From: Dactylis glomerata
Lineage: Eukaryota; Streptophyta; Magnoliopsida; Poales; Poaceae
DNA: 64,000 bases
Assembly (NCBI GenBank): GCA_007115705.1
Contig: QXEO01000217.1
Location: 62,001 to 126,000 of the forward strand
Direction: 5' to 3'
Position 1 is the first letter of the stretch; the number at the start of each line of letters is the position of its first letter. The position numbers were made by a program, and so were the translations under genes. Positions 1 through 11,897 of the stretch are shown here, piece by piece. Under the pieces are notes generated by a model. It ran no database searches and was not told where the DNA came from. It was given only the letters and a program-made list of their open reading frames with translations.

Positions 1-1383
1 TACGATGAGGTTATCAATCTCACCGGTTTGCTGTAAACAAAGGTATGAGCGTATCGAGTGGAAAGCAATAGTAGTATGTGAGAAAGTAAACGGTGCGAGT
101 AAAAAGTAAACGGTGTAACAATGTAAAGAAAATTGGACCGGGTTCCACAGTTCACTAGTGGTGTCTCTCCACAAGATAAATAACAACATGCTGGGTAAAC
201 AAATTACAGTTGGGCAATTGATAGAATAAAGATAACATGCATATGTCATGAGGATCACTATGAGATTTACTCTGGGCATTACAACAAAATACATAGACCG
301 CCATCCAACTGCATCTATGACTACTAATCCACTCGCGGGGATATCGTCCGAACACCCCTCGAGTATTAAGTTGCGAACAACAGATAATTGCATTAAGCAA
401 ATTATGTAATATAAACAAAATGAATGTCCTTGGAAACAAGAATGTTGTTTTCTCCCTAGTGGCAATAACACATCTACAACCTTAGAGGTTTCTGTCACTC
501 CCCCAGATTAAATAGAGGCATGAACCCAACTATCGAGCATAAATACCCCCTCTTGGAGTCACTAGTATCTACTTGGCCAAGATAGCCACTAACAACAAAG
601 AGCATGCAAGATCATAAACAACATAGAGATAACATAAGATAATATTCAGCACATCAACTTAACATAACACCAATATTCATCGGATCCCAACAAACACAAC
701 ATGTAGAATTACATAAAGATAATCTCGATCATGTAAGGCGTCTCACGAGATCTAAACATGAAGCACATGGTGGAGAAGACAACCATCTAGCTACTGCTAT
801 GGACCCATAGTCCAAGGTAGACTACTCACTCATCGCGCCGGAGGCAAGCATGGTGATGAAGAAGACCTCTGGTGGTGATTCCTCTCTCCGGCAGGGTGCC
901 GAGAAGAGCTTCTGGACCCTCCCGATCTCGGATCGACGACGGCGGCGGATCGCAATGTGTTTCTTGAAAATTGATCGGGTCTTTAGGTTTTTCCCGTCGG
1001 GGGGTCTTTATAGGCGAAGGGGCAGCATCAGAGGTGGGCCAGGGTGGCCTCACCCATAGGGGGCGTGGGCCAGGGGCTGGCCGCGCAGCCCTATGGTGTG
1101 GCCAGCCTGTGGCCCCCCTCCGTCTCCTCTTCGGACTTCTGGAAGCTTCGGTAAATATTAGGAGGTTTGGCTTTTGTTTTGTCCAATTCTGAGAATATTT
1201 CATGTGTAACTTTTCTGAAACACAAAAATGGCAGAAAACAGGGAACTGGCACTGTGGCGTCTTGTTAATAGGTTAATTCCGGAAAATGCATGAAAACGCC
1301 ACGAAGTGTAACAAAACACTAAGCAAATGGTGTAAGAACAAGCATGGAGCATCAAAAATTATAGATACGTTTGAGACGTATCA
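1..1383 (-). repeat. 3' LTR of outer TGATACG element (partial)
   Basis: This is collinear with the LTRs at 1,914-3,565, 7,281-8,932 and 11,898-13,618 on the same strand and 27,996-29,591 and 33,418-35,013 on the other. It contains the LTR promoter block GGTCTTTATAGGCGAAGGGG near 1,001-1,022 (TATA-like CTATAAAG on the minus strand). The short ORFs inside it are repeated in every LTR copy and are not genes. Confidence 0.9.
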
Positions 1384-1913
1384 AGCATCCCCAAGCTTAA
1401 CTCCTGCTCGTCCTCGAGTAGGTAAGTGATAACAAATAATAATTTTTGAGGTGACATGCATCAACACAATCTTGATCATCTATGTAAAGCATTGAGTGCT
1501 GGGATCAAAAGAAATTAAAACATGGGCATGAAAGACATAATCTTGATAGAAGAAACTTAGCAACCATGTTATAACATGAAAAAGAACACAAACGAAAGAT
1601 CATGAAAAATGAAACAATGAAAGTCAAATGTGTGTTCAAATCATATGGAAAAACATAGCAAATGGTTTTCAGCTTGTCCTTCATGGAACAGCAAAACATA
1701 AATGCATAGGACACCTTCAAGTTTAATAGAGCGACTAGATACAAATAATTTAAGAACAAGTGAAACCAAAATCATGAATCAATCAATGATAAACTTCGGG
1801 ACTATGCACATTAAACTCAGAATGACAACTATGCTCTCTTGGACGGTGCATAAAGGTAGAAGGTGGCGACTCAACATAAAAGTAAAAGAAAGGCCCTTCG
1901 CAGAGGGAAGCAG
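1384..1913 (-). other. 3' internal fragment of outer TGATACG element
   Basis: Non-coding internal sequence next to the polypurine tract, collinear with 3,566-4,093 of the inner element. It ends at 1,909-1,913 with AGCAG, the target duplicated by the inner insertion, and resumes at 8,938. Confidence 0.85.
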
Positions 1914-3565
1914 TGATGCGTGGTGAATGACCAGCCCGTTGGGAACCCCAAGAGGAAGGTGTGATGAGTATAGCAGCTAGTTTTCCCTCAGTTAAGAAAC
2001 CAAGGTTTATCGTTCTTGGAGAGGAGAGACAAACGACTGAAGGTGATGCTTGCTGGCTTGCGACAGCTTCGGACAATTTATATATGGCGCCTCGTCCAAG
2101 CTTTGCTTGCTAGCTGCAACGCGGAACCTGCACACAACACAACCAAGTACTTCGTTCCCAACTTGCGATGAGGTTGTCAATCTCACCGGTTTGCTTGAAA
2201 CAAAGGTTATGAGCGTATCGAGTGGAAAACAATAGAGTATGGGAGTAAAGTAAACAATGCGCGTAAAGTAAACAGTGCGAGTAAAGTAAACAGGTGATAG
2301 CAATATGATGGAAATAGGACCGGGGTCCACAATTCACTGGTGGTGTCTCCCCATAAGATAGATAACACATGCTGGGTAAACAAATTACAGTTGGGCAATT
2401 GATAGAATAAAGATAAACGTGATATGTCAAGAAGATCACTATGAGATTTACTCTGGGCATTACAACAAAATACATAGACCGCCATCCAACTGCATCTATG
2501 ACTAAGAATCCACTTATGGTGAATCAATCCGAGAACTCCAAAAGTATTAAGTTGCGAACAACAGATAATTGCATTAAGCAAAGTGTGTAATGTAAACAAA
2601 GCATATGCCCTTGAGCATATGAATGTTGTTTTCTCCCTAGTAGCAACAGCACATCTACAACCTTAGAGGTTTCTGTCACTCCCCCAGATTAAATAGAGGC
2701 ATGAACCCACTATCGAGCATAAATACCCCCTCTTGGAGTCACTAGCAACTACTCGGCCAAGATAGCTACTAACAACGGAGAGCATGCAAGATCATAAACA
2801 ACATAGAGATAACAAAAGATAATATTCAGTACAGCAACTTAATCATAAACACCAATATTCATCGGATCCCAACAAACCAAACATGTAGAATTACATAACG
2901 GTGATCTCAATCATGTAAGGCAGCTCATGAGATCTAAACATGAAGCACATGGTGGAAAAGACAACCATCTAGCTAGTGCTATGGACCCATAGTCCAAGGT
3001 AGACTACTCACTCATCGCTCCGGAGGCAAGCATGGCGATGAAGAAGACCTCCGGTGGCGATTCCCCTCTCCGGCAGGGTGCCGGGAAGAGCTTCTGGACC
3101 CTCCCGATCTTCGGGTCGACGGCGGCGGCGAATCGCGATGTGTTCTGGAAAATTGATCGGGTACTTAGGTTTTTTCCGTCGGGGGGTCTTTATAGGCGAA
3201 GGGGCGATGTCAGAGGAGGGACCAGGCGGCCTCACGCCAGGCTCGCACGGCCAGGGGCCTGGCCGCGCTGCCCTGGCGTGTGGGCCCCTGGTGGCCCCTC
3301 TCCTTCTCTCCTTCGGATCTCAGGAAGCTTCCGGGTAAAATAAGACTTCAGGAACTTGTTTCGTCCAATTCCGAGAATATTTCCTGTGTATCACTTCTGA
3401 AACACAAAAACAGCAGAAAACAGGGAACTGGCACTATGGCAACTCGTTAATAGGTTAGTTCCGGAAAATGCATAAAAGTGCCACGAAGTGTAACGAAACA
3501 ATAGGCAAATGGTGTAAAAATAAGCATGGAGCATCAAAAATTATATATACGTTGGAGACGTATCA
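1914..3565 (-). repeat. 3' LTR of inner TGATACG element
   Basis: Starts TGATGCGTGG and ends GACGTATCA on the plus strand; 1,652 bp, the same length as its partner at 7,281-8,932. The TATA-like block CTTTATAGGCGAAGGGG lies near 3,188-3,204. Confidence 0.92.
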
Positions 3566-6530
3566 AGCATCCCCAAGCTTAACTCCTGCTCGTCCTCGAG
3601 TAGGTAAGTGATAACAAAAGAATAATTTTTGAGGTGACATGCACCTACACAATCTTGATCATATATGTAAGCATTTGTGAGCTGGGATCATAAGAACTTA
3701 AAACATGGGCATGAAGATATAATCTTGACAATAAGAACTTAGCAACCATGTTGTAAACATGCAAATGAACACAAACAAAAGATCATGAAAATGAAACAGT
3801 GAAAGTCAAACGTGTGTTCAAATCATAAGGAAAAACATACAAATGGTTTTCAGCTTATCCTTTAAAGAGAGCAAAACATAAATGCATAGGACACCTTCAA
3901 GTTTAAGAGGGCGACTAGATACAAATAATTTGAGAACAAGTGAAACCAACAATATGAATCAATCAATGAACTTTGGGACAATGCATATCACACTAAGAAT
4001 GACAACTATGCTCTCTTAATGGCACATAAAGATAGAAGGTGGTGACTCAACATAAAAGTAAAAGAAAGGCCCTTCGCAGAGGGAAGCAGTGATTGCAAGT
4101 TTTATAACCTTCAAAAATTATGGTACTTACCGGCTTTGAGCTCTCATTGCCCCCATCATAAGCATCTTGAATGGTTAAAGTTAATGAGAGAACAATTATG
4201 AAGCATATGCTTGACAAATCATAAGTTGAAAACCTCGTGCCCCGTGAATACGAGTACCCAAACCTCATGCTACTTTACTTAGAGTCCCAAGCAAGGCTCT
4301 TGTCATTGTAAGTATATGCATATCATTGAGAACCGCCAATGGGGTACCTCCGTGCCCGATGACATGGAACAAGCCCACACCAAAATGACAGGACAAGCAG
4401 ACAATGAACACCTCGACATCTCTTTTATTTGCCTTTTGTTTAGCTTTTTATTGTGAGATGCGTCGTCGAATGTTCACCATGGGTATGCTGCAAATTTCCA
4501 CCATGAATTATGCATTGCTTAGATTAGCGGCCCGGCGTTTCCCTAACACATATACAAACTCCATGATCCCCACAAGATTCCCAATTCATTTCACACCGCG
4601 GGCATCCATAAACAAAAGATCACGATATCAACTCAAATAAGAAGTGCAATGTTGAAAGCTTGCCCCATGACAGCATGGCTGGGCTAGAATCCAACTTACA
4701 ACTTGCAAGCATAACAACTCAACATAAGAGACCACAATGTCAAATTTTTAAGAACAGGAAAAAGTAAAGTGTGCCTTCCGGTTCGTGAGAGCTTTACTGA
4801 CCGAATTTCGCATAACACTGGTAAGAGTTTAATTTGAAGAGAAAATAAAAGCAAGTCAAATTTACTTGGAATAGCAAATTGCTAGTAGGTATGTATGGTG
4901 GACACTTTGGAAAACTTTGGCTTTTAGGAGTTGGATGCACGAGTAGAGCTCATACTCAGTACAAGGCGAGGGCTAGCAAAAGACTGGGAGCGACCAACTA
5001 AGAGAGCAATAATGGCCATAATCATGCAAAGTTACAAAGCGACATTAAAAGAAGCATAAAATGGCATCAAAAGTCAAAAACTAAATGATCATAAAGGCTA
5101 TTGGCGACTTTGTAAGAGTCTAACATGTGTGAGCATGCGCCAAGTCAACCCAAATAAAGCATCAAGGAGAAAACCAAAATAATGCTTCCATACAATAAAA
5201 ACAACGCATGATTTTTTCAGAGGCTCATTAAGCAATCTCAGTTATTTGAGACAAGTCATGCTACAGCAAAACCACTAAGCATACTATCAAAAAGACATCA
5301 ATCATGACATGAAAAAGCCTAAGCCGCAGTCTACACAAGCTCCTTCTTGTACCACTATTTTGCACAAAGCTTTTTCTCTTTTCCAACACCATTTGAAATT
5401 TTTTAAAGACACCTCTTTTGATGAAAACCAATAAAGATCAGAGGAAAAAATACACCTTGATGAAAAGATATGACAAGGTCTGAACGCAAATCAAGGCGAA
5501 AACGAAAACCAAAAGCAGTAGCAGAAAAAGAAGAACACTCGATTTTTAATAAGAGTGAAAACTAGAGCGTTCTTGGCAAATGAAAAGCAAGGCAACTTCT
5601 CCAAAGAAAATTTGTTGGGGTCCAACCATTTATTGCAGAAAACAAACAAACTAAACTAACTAAGAAAACTAAAACAACTGACGCTCCAAGAAAAACACAT
5701 AGTGCGTGAAGCAATAAAAATATAGCGTCCTGAAAGGTGACCTGGTTTTTGCCGATGAAGAAGGGGTGCCTCGGGGGCATCCCCAAGCTTTGACGCTTGT
5801 ACTTCTTGGATATTTCTTGGGGTGCTGGACATCCCCAAGCTTGAGCTTTTGTCCATTCTTCAACTCATCTCATCATTCTCCAATCCCTACACTTGAAAAC
5901 TTCCTTCATACAAAACTAAACACAATTCTATTAGCAACATTAGTGCAAGCATAACATATAATCAACCCTCTTTTTTGCTTCAGGTTTCAACTCAAAACCA
6001 CTACATATATAACAAATACTACTGTAGCAACCTCCCCAAAAGTTCCATGATCAAAAGAACTCAAAAGGAAGCGATAAAGTGGCAAACACAAATATTGGCA
6101 GAAATCTGTCAAAACAGAACAGCTGACAAAGGACGAATTTTGAGGGGTTTTCTGTTGCTCAAATCAAAAAGTGTTCAACTAATGAAAGTTTGGATATAAC
6201 CTGGGGCATATGCACAAGAAATCGCAGGTCCAAAAGATATACAGAGAATTTATACGAATTTTTACGGTGCAGCACCAAAAACAGCTTCAGGACAGCAACA
6301 TCCTCAAATCTTTACCTCACTCAAATTAGAGGCTTCCCTTGGCACAAAAACGAAATAAACAAGATAAGGAGCGGTCATTACAGTAGTAATGACTTCCAAG
6401 ACTCAAATAAAAGAAAAAGTACTGAGAATAAAACATTGGGTTATCTCCCAAGAGTGCTTTTATTTAACGCCTTTGAGCTAGGCGCAGAAAATTGTGAATC
6501 AAGTAATATCAATAGAAGCATTAAGATCAA

Positions 6531-6995
6531 CTACAGAGGTCTTGTCAATAAGGCATTGTATTTCATCCACATAAATTGAGAAGACCCTTTGTGATCATGC
6601 TTTGGTACACTATTTTCATCAAAAAGATTTTCAGGACAGATCAAGTCAAAATTATTTTCGAAAGCTTCACACAATCCCAAAAGCTTGCAAGGTATAGGTA
6701 CTTCGGCTCCTTCATCGTTAGTACCAATAACCTTTATAGGCGAACCGAGTTTATTAAAACGTTTAAGAACCTTTCTAGCTTCAATAACGACATCTTTAAA
6801 TTCTAAGCGCAAAGTTTCCAAGATAAAAGCTTTCTTTTCGGGATCCTCAATTTCATGAAGCTTAAGGAACATGTATTGCATAAAAGGATTAAGACTAGCA
6901 AACCTAGTTTCCAACATGTAAATCAAATAAGTAGAAGCAACTTCAATACTAGGAGCTAGCTCAACCAAAGACTTTTCCTTAACTTCCTCATGCAT
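6531..6995 (-). CDS. Uncharacterised ORF of a non-autonomous LTR element (154 aa)
   Basis: This ORF lies just downstream of the primer binding site, where gag would be in a complete element. I do not recognise a domain. The product is mixed helical and charged, with a stretch LETLRLEFKDVVIEARKVL and no membrane segment. Just past its stop the sequence reads, in another frame, into the codons for SIDIT and a stop that also end the gag-like ORF of element D, which suggests a longer ORF once existed and was frameshifted. The flanking backbone on both sides matches element D, but this ORF does not resemble the gag-like ORF of D. It may be a piece of the gag-pol of an autonomous partner. The start at 6,995 is simply the first ATG; an upstream ATG near 7,090 opens only a short frame. 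Confidence 0.5.
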   Translation of the reverse strand: MHEEVKEKSLVELAPSIEVASTYLIYMLETRFASLNPFMQYMFLKLHEIEDPEKKAFILETLRLEFKDVVIEARKVLKRFNKLGSPIKVIGTNDEGAEVPIPCKLLGLCEAFENNFDLICPENLFDENSVPKHDHKGSSQFMWMKYNALLTRPL

Positions 6996-7251
6996 ACTAA
7001 TGTGATTAAAGAACTCCTCAATGTTACTTTGCCAATAATCGAACCACTACCTACTGAGAGGTCCTCCAGAACGTACTTAGGGATCAACATGATAAACTAA
7101 AAGTAAAGAAATAACAACTACCAAGGATTCTAATTTTTTTGGGTTTTTGATATAAAACGATGCAGGTAAAATAAATAAAGTAAAGCAAAACAATAAAACA
7201 AAGTAAAGGATGTGCGTGCGAAAACTTCCCTCGCAGAAGTCTTCTACTTCC

Positions 7252-7269
7252 TCCCCGGCAACGGCGCCA
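7252..7269 (-). other. Primer binding site (tRNA-Asp type) of inner element
   Basis: On the minus strand this reads TGGCGCCGTTGCCGGGGA, complementary to the 3' end of plant tRNA-Asp, and lies 11 bp inside the 5' LTR boundary. Confidence 0.85.
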
Positions 7270-7280
7270 AAAAATTAGCT

Positions 7281-8932
7281 TGATGCGTGGTGAATGACCA
7301 GCCCGTTGGGAACCCCAAGAGGAAGGTGTGATGAGTATAGCAGCTAGTTTTCCCTCAGTTAAGAAACCAAGGTTTATCATTCTTGGAGAGGAGAGACAAA
7401 CGATTAAAGGTGATGCTTGCTAGCTTGCGACAGCTTCGAACAATTTATATATGGCGCCTCGTCCAAGCTTTGCTTGCTAGCTGCAACGCGGAACCTGCAC
7501 ACAACACAAGCAAGTACTTCGTTCCCAACTTGCGATGAGGTTGTCAATCTCGTCGGTTTGCTTGAAACAAAGGTTATGAGCGTATCGAGTGGAAAACAAT
7601 ATAGTATGCGAGTAAAGTAAACAATGCGAGTAAAGTAAACAGTGCGAGTAAAGTAAACAGGTGATAGCAATATGATGGAAATAGGACCGGAGTCCACAGT
7701 TCACTAGTGGTGTCTCTCCATAAGATAAATAACACATGCTGGGTAAACAAATTACAGTTGGGCAATTGATAGAATAAAGATAAACGTGATATGTCAAGAA
7801 GATCACTATGAGATTTACTCTGGGCATTACAACAAAATACATAGACCGCCATCCAACTGCATCTATGACTAATAATCCACTTGTGGTGAATCAATCCGAG
7901 AACTCCACAAGTATTAAGTTGCGAACAACAGATAATTGCATTAAGCAAAGTGTGTAATGTAAACAAAGCATATGCCCTTGAGCATATGAATGTTGTTTTC
8001 TCCCTAGTAGCAACAACACATCTACAACCTTAGAGGTTTCTGTCACTCCCCCAGATTAAATAGAGGCATGAACCCACTATCGAGCATAAATACCCCCTCT
8101 TGGAGTCACTAGCAACTACTCGGCCAAGATAGCTACTAACAACGGAGAGCATGCAAGATCATAAACAACATAGAGATAATAAAAGATAATATTCAGTACA
8201 ACAACTTAATCATAAACACCAATATTCATCGGATCCCAACAAACCAAACATGTAGAATTACATAACGGTGATCTTAATCATGTAAGGCAGCTCATGAGAT
8301 CTAAACATGAAGCACATGGTGGAGAAGACAACCATCTAGCTACTGCTATGGACCCATAGTCCAAGGTAGACTACTCACTCATCGCTCCGGAGGCAAGCAT
8401 GGCGATGAAGAAGACCTCCGGTGGCGATTCCCCTCTCCGGTAGGGTGCCAGGAAGAGCTTCTGGACCATCCCGATCTTCGGGTCGACGGCGGCGGCGGAT
8501 CGCGATGTGTTCTGGAAAATTGATCGGGTACTTAGGTTTTTTCCGTCGGGGGGTCTTTATAGGCGAAGGGGCGATGTCAGAGGAGGGACCAGGCGGCCTC
8601 ACGCCAGGCTCGCGCGGCCAGGGGCCTGGCCACACCGCCCTAGCGTGTGGGCCCCTGGTGGCCCCTCTCCTTCTCTCCTTCGGATCTCTGGAAGCTTCCG
8701 GGTAAAATAAGACTTCAGGAACTTGTTTCGTCCAATTCCGAGAATATTTCCTGTGTATCACTTCTGAAACACAAAAATAGCAGAAAACAGGGAACTGGCA
8801 CTGTGGCAACTCGTTAATAGGTTAATTCCGGAAAATGCATAAAAGTGCCACGAAGTGTAACGAAACAATAGGCTAATGGTGTAAAAATAAGCATGGAGCA
8901 TCAAAAATTATAGATACGTTGGAGACGTATCA
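7281..8932 (-). repeat. 5' LTR of inner TGATACG element
   Basis: 1,652 bp, the same length as the 3' LTR, and nearly identical by eye. The right flank is AGCAG (8,933-8,937), the second copy of the target duplication. Confidence 0.92.
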
Positions 8933-9240
8933 AGCAGTGATTGCACATGTGCTAGAGCTTTTCATTTATAAAACAGAGAGATAAAAATTGGGTTTTGAGA
9001 GGTGGTTGTCTTTGTCAACGACTGGCAATGGGGTTCTTACTATCTTCCATACAAAAATGAAGCAACTTTTTGAGAGAGATTGGCACTTTTTTGCTCTTTT
9101 ATAAAGCTTGGCACTCCTCCCCACCTTTTTTTCCTTTCTCAAACCATGGCTAACCGATTCCATCGGGTGCCCACCAACATTCACATACCATGGAGGAGTG
9201 CCTTTTTTCTTTTCTTTTTCCTTTTTTTTGGTAGCCATGG

Positions 9241-9260
9241 TTTAGGGTTTAGGGTTTAGG
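9241..9260 (+). repeat. Short telomere-like TTTAGGG run
   Basis: Two perfect TTTAGGG units and a partial third, following GTAGCCATGG. It is too short for an interstitial telomere array and lies inside a retrotransposon. Confidence 0.5.
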
Positions 9261-10738
9261 TCCCCATGAGCTGAAAACAGTGTCACAAAACGAGAATTAT
9301 TTTGAAGGTTTTTTTTGAAATGTAGCGCATGAAAATTTACTTGGAATGGCTTGCAAATACCATGCATAGGAATTTATAGTGGACACATTGGCATAACTTG
9401 TTTTTTGGGAGTTGGATGCACGAGTAGAGCTCATACTCAGTACAAAATGAGGGCTAGCAAAAGACTGGGAGCGACCAACTAAGAGAGCAATAACGGCCAT
9501 AATCATGCAAAGCGGCAAAGCGACATTAAAAGAAGCATAAGATGGCATCAAAAGTCAAAAACTAAATGATCATAGAGGCAATGGAGACTTTGTATGAGTC
9601 TAACATGTGTGAGCATGCGCCAAGTCAACCCAAATAAAGCATCAAAGGAGAAAACCAGAATAATGCTTCCAAATAATTAAAACAACGCATGATTTTTTCA
9701 AAGGCTCATTAAGCAATATCAGTCATTTGAGACAAGTCATGCTACAGCAAAACCACTAAGCATACTATCAAAAAGACATCAAGCACGACATGCAAAAGCC
9801 TAGGTTGCAGTCTACACAAGCTCCTTCTTGTACCACTTTTTTGCATAAAGCTTTTTCTCTTTTCCAACACCATTTGAACTTTTTATAAACAACTCTTTTG
9901 ATGAAAACCAACAAGGACCAGAGGTAAAAACACACCTTGATGAAAAGATATAACAAGATCTGAACACATATCAAGGCAAAAATTGAAAGCTAAACGCAGT
10001 TCTAGAAAAAGAAGAACACTCGATCAAGTCCGTTTTTCACTCTATCGTTCAACGAGTGTTCTTGGCAAATGAAAAGCAAGGCAACTTCGCCAAAAGGAAT
10101 TTGTTGGGGTCCAACCATTTATTGCAGCAAACAAAACTAAACAAAACTGAAAACTAAAACAACTGACGCTCCAAGAAAAACGCATAATGCATGAAGCAAT
10201 AAAAATATAGTGTTTTGAAAGGTGACCTGATTTTTGCCGATGAAGAAGGGGTGCCTCAGGGGAATCCCCAAGCTTTGATGCTTGTACTTCTTGGATATTT
10301 CTTGGGGTGACATGGGCATCCCCAAGCTTGAGCTATTGTCCATTCTTCAACTCATCTCATCATTCTCCAATCCCTACACTTGAAAACTTCCTTCATACAA
10401 AACTAAACACAAATCTATTAGACACATTAGTGTAAGCATAATATTGAATAAACCCTTTTTGCTTCAGGTTTCAACTCAAAACCACCACATATAAAGCATA
10501 TACTACTGTAGCAACTTCCCCAAAAGTTCCATGATCAAAAGAACTAAAAAACAAAGCGATAAAGCGGCAAACACAAATATTGGCAGAAATCTGTCAAAAC
10601 AGAACAGCTGACAAAGGTCAAATTTTTAGAAGGTTTTCTGTTGCTCAAATCAAAAAGTGTTCAACTAATGAAAGCGTAGGTCCAAAAGATATACAGAGAA
10701 TTTTCAAAAAAAATTACGGTGTAGCACCGAAAACTGTT

Positions 10739-11740
10739 TCAGGACAACAACATCCCCAAATTTGAGAAGATGCTCACATAAGAAATATGAATGGAAGCCA
10801 AAAGAGCATCAAGGAGCAAATATAAAACACATTTAAGTCTAACCCACTTCCTATGCATAGGAATCTTGTAAGAAAATAAATCAAAGAAGCTCATAGTCAC
10901 AAGTATGGGTAGATAAAACATGAGCAACTTTGGAACTTTCAATATAAAGAGAGGTATTTTAGTAACATGGGAATTCCAACAACCATATTTTCCTCTCTCA
11001 TAATAATTTTCAGTAGCATCATGAAAAAACTCAACAATATAAATATCACACTCATCCTCCTTTGTTAAACATGGAGGGTGATCAAATAAGGTATCAGTTA
11101 AAGTGTTACTCTTATTGGGAGGTAGACATGGGTAGCTCCATTCTTCCTCCTCTTTTTCATCCAATGAGCTTCCAATTTCAGCAATTTCTTCTTCCATAGG
11201 CTCCTTCAAGGCATTAGTCTCTTCCGTTGGAGAGCACCTATTAAGATATTTAAGAATATAGCCATTTTCTTCCTTATAATTATCAAAGCAAAATTTATGT
11301 ATATCATAAACCTCATATTTATAAGGTGCATCATCAGTATTTTCAAGCAACTAAGCAAGTTCGAATGCACCCTTCGAAGCAATAAATTCTTCAATTTGTT
11401 CCACATCATAAAAGTCATAATTTCCATTAATATAAGAAGATATGGTAACATTATCATTATACTCACATTGAAAAGGGAGGTGTTTATACCTCCTACAGCA
11501 ACAAGATCTATCAAAGCAATAAGTAACATTATAAGTAGAGCACACGTTTCTAGCAATGATATACAATCTATTGATTTGTTCCCATAAGTGTTTCCCTTTT
11601 TGTGACAAGCGGTGTTCCTCATAATAATTTTGCTGCTCTTCCGTGAATTCACCTTGCCAAAAGGATTTAGTTTCAAAGAAACCAACCATTGATAGAAAGC
11701 ATGATAAAGCAAGACAATAACAAACCAACAGAAATAACAA
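10739..11740 (-). pseudogene. Decayed ORF of outer LTR element, acidic with hydrophobic C-terminus
   Basis: Two open stretches in one minus-strand frame (11,740-11,351 and 11,350-10,739) are separated by a single TAG at about 11,351-11,353, which a C-to-T change of CAG would explain; together they encode about 330 residues. The N-terminal part is rich in Tyr, Asn and Cys, the middle is acidic (DEKEEEEW), and the last 80 residues hold hydrophobic runs such as LLMFYLPILVTMSFFDLF and CVLYLLLDALLASIHI, so a membrane-associated tail is possible. I recall similar hypothetical proteins from Triticeae repeats but know no function. It lies between the primer binding site and the shared 3' backbone, the position held by unrelated ORFs in the inner element and in D. 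Confidence 0.5.
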
Positions 11741-11869
11741 CTACAGTAGGAACTAATAATTTCTTTTTGTATTTTTGATAAAAACAATGCAAGTAAAAAT
11801 AAAGTAAAGCAAAACAAAAATAAAGTAAAGGATGTGCGTGCGAAACTCCCCTTGCAGAAGTCTTCTTTC

Positions 11870-11887
11870 TCCCTGGCAACGACGCCA
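11870..11887 (-). other. Primer binding site of outer element, with degenerate second copy nearby
   Basis: Minus-strand TGGCGTCGTTGCCAGGGA differs by two transitions from the tRNA-Asp-type site of the inner element. A second related block (ATCCCCGGCAACGGCGACAG, plus strand, about 11,938-11,957) follows, each trailed by GAAAACTT, as if the junction had been tandemly duplicated. Confidence 0.6.
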
Positions 11888-11897
11888 GAAAACTTGT

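Larger units (their letters stand above)
3566..7280 (-). other. Internal region of inner TGATACG element
   Basis: Apart from the ORF at 6,531-6,995 this is non-coding, and it is collinear with the internal region of element D (29,592-33,417) in the opposite orientation. Several small ORFs keep the same length in both copies (for example 4,047-4,268 against 32,715-32,936), but their few differences are mostly replacement changes, so I do not call them genes. Confidence 0.85.
1914..8932 (-). mobile_element. Inner complete TGATACG-family LTR retrotransposon (non-autonomous)
   Basis: A complete minus-strand element with two LTRs of 1,652 bp each (1,914-3,565 and 7,281-8,932) and an internal region of 3,715 bp. 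It is flanked by the 5-bp duplication AGCAG at 1,909-1,913 and 8,933-8,937. The primer binding site at 7,252-7,269 abuts the 5' LTR side and matches the 3' end of plant tRNA-Asp. Only one short ORF is found and no protease, reverse transcriptase or integrase, so it must have moved with proteins supplied in trans. It sits inside the internal region of the outer element and is therefore younger. Confidence 0.93.
8933..11897 (-). other. Main internal region of outer TGATACG element
   Basis: The outer element continues here after the inner insertion. About 8,950-9,325 has no counterpart in the inner element or D (it contains ACTCCTCCCCACC and CATACCATGGAGGAGTGCC); I recall similar sequence in Triticeae Gypsy internal regions. 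From about 9,340 it realigns with 4,857 onward of the inner element. The decayed ORF at 10,739-11,740 lies near the 5' end. Confidence 0.75.

Noticed and set aside
826..1203. Arg/Pro-rich ORFs on both strands, recurring near 3,008-3,343, 8,375-8,809, 13,058-13,511, 28,161-28,553 and 33,541-33,975
   Set aside because: They fall in the GC-rich promoter part of every TGATACG LTR copy and change frame and length between copies; they are LTR sequence, not genes.
4047..4268. 73-codon ORF conserved with 32,715-32,936 in element D, with a membrane-like stretch
   Set aside because: Start, stop and length are the same in both copies, but of the four differences I read, three change the residue. That shows no sign of purifying selection.
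4404..4640. 78-codon ORF antisense to the element, also at 32,343-32,579
   Set aside because: The differences between copies are mostly replacement changes (Cys/Tyr, Arg/Cys, Arg/His, Leu/Trp); similarity comes from the shared element backbone.
9241..9260. Telomere repeat (TTTAGGG) as a sign of an old chromosome end
   Set aside because: Under three units inside a retrotransposon; too short to mean a telomere event.
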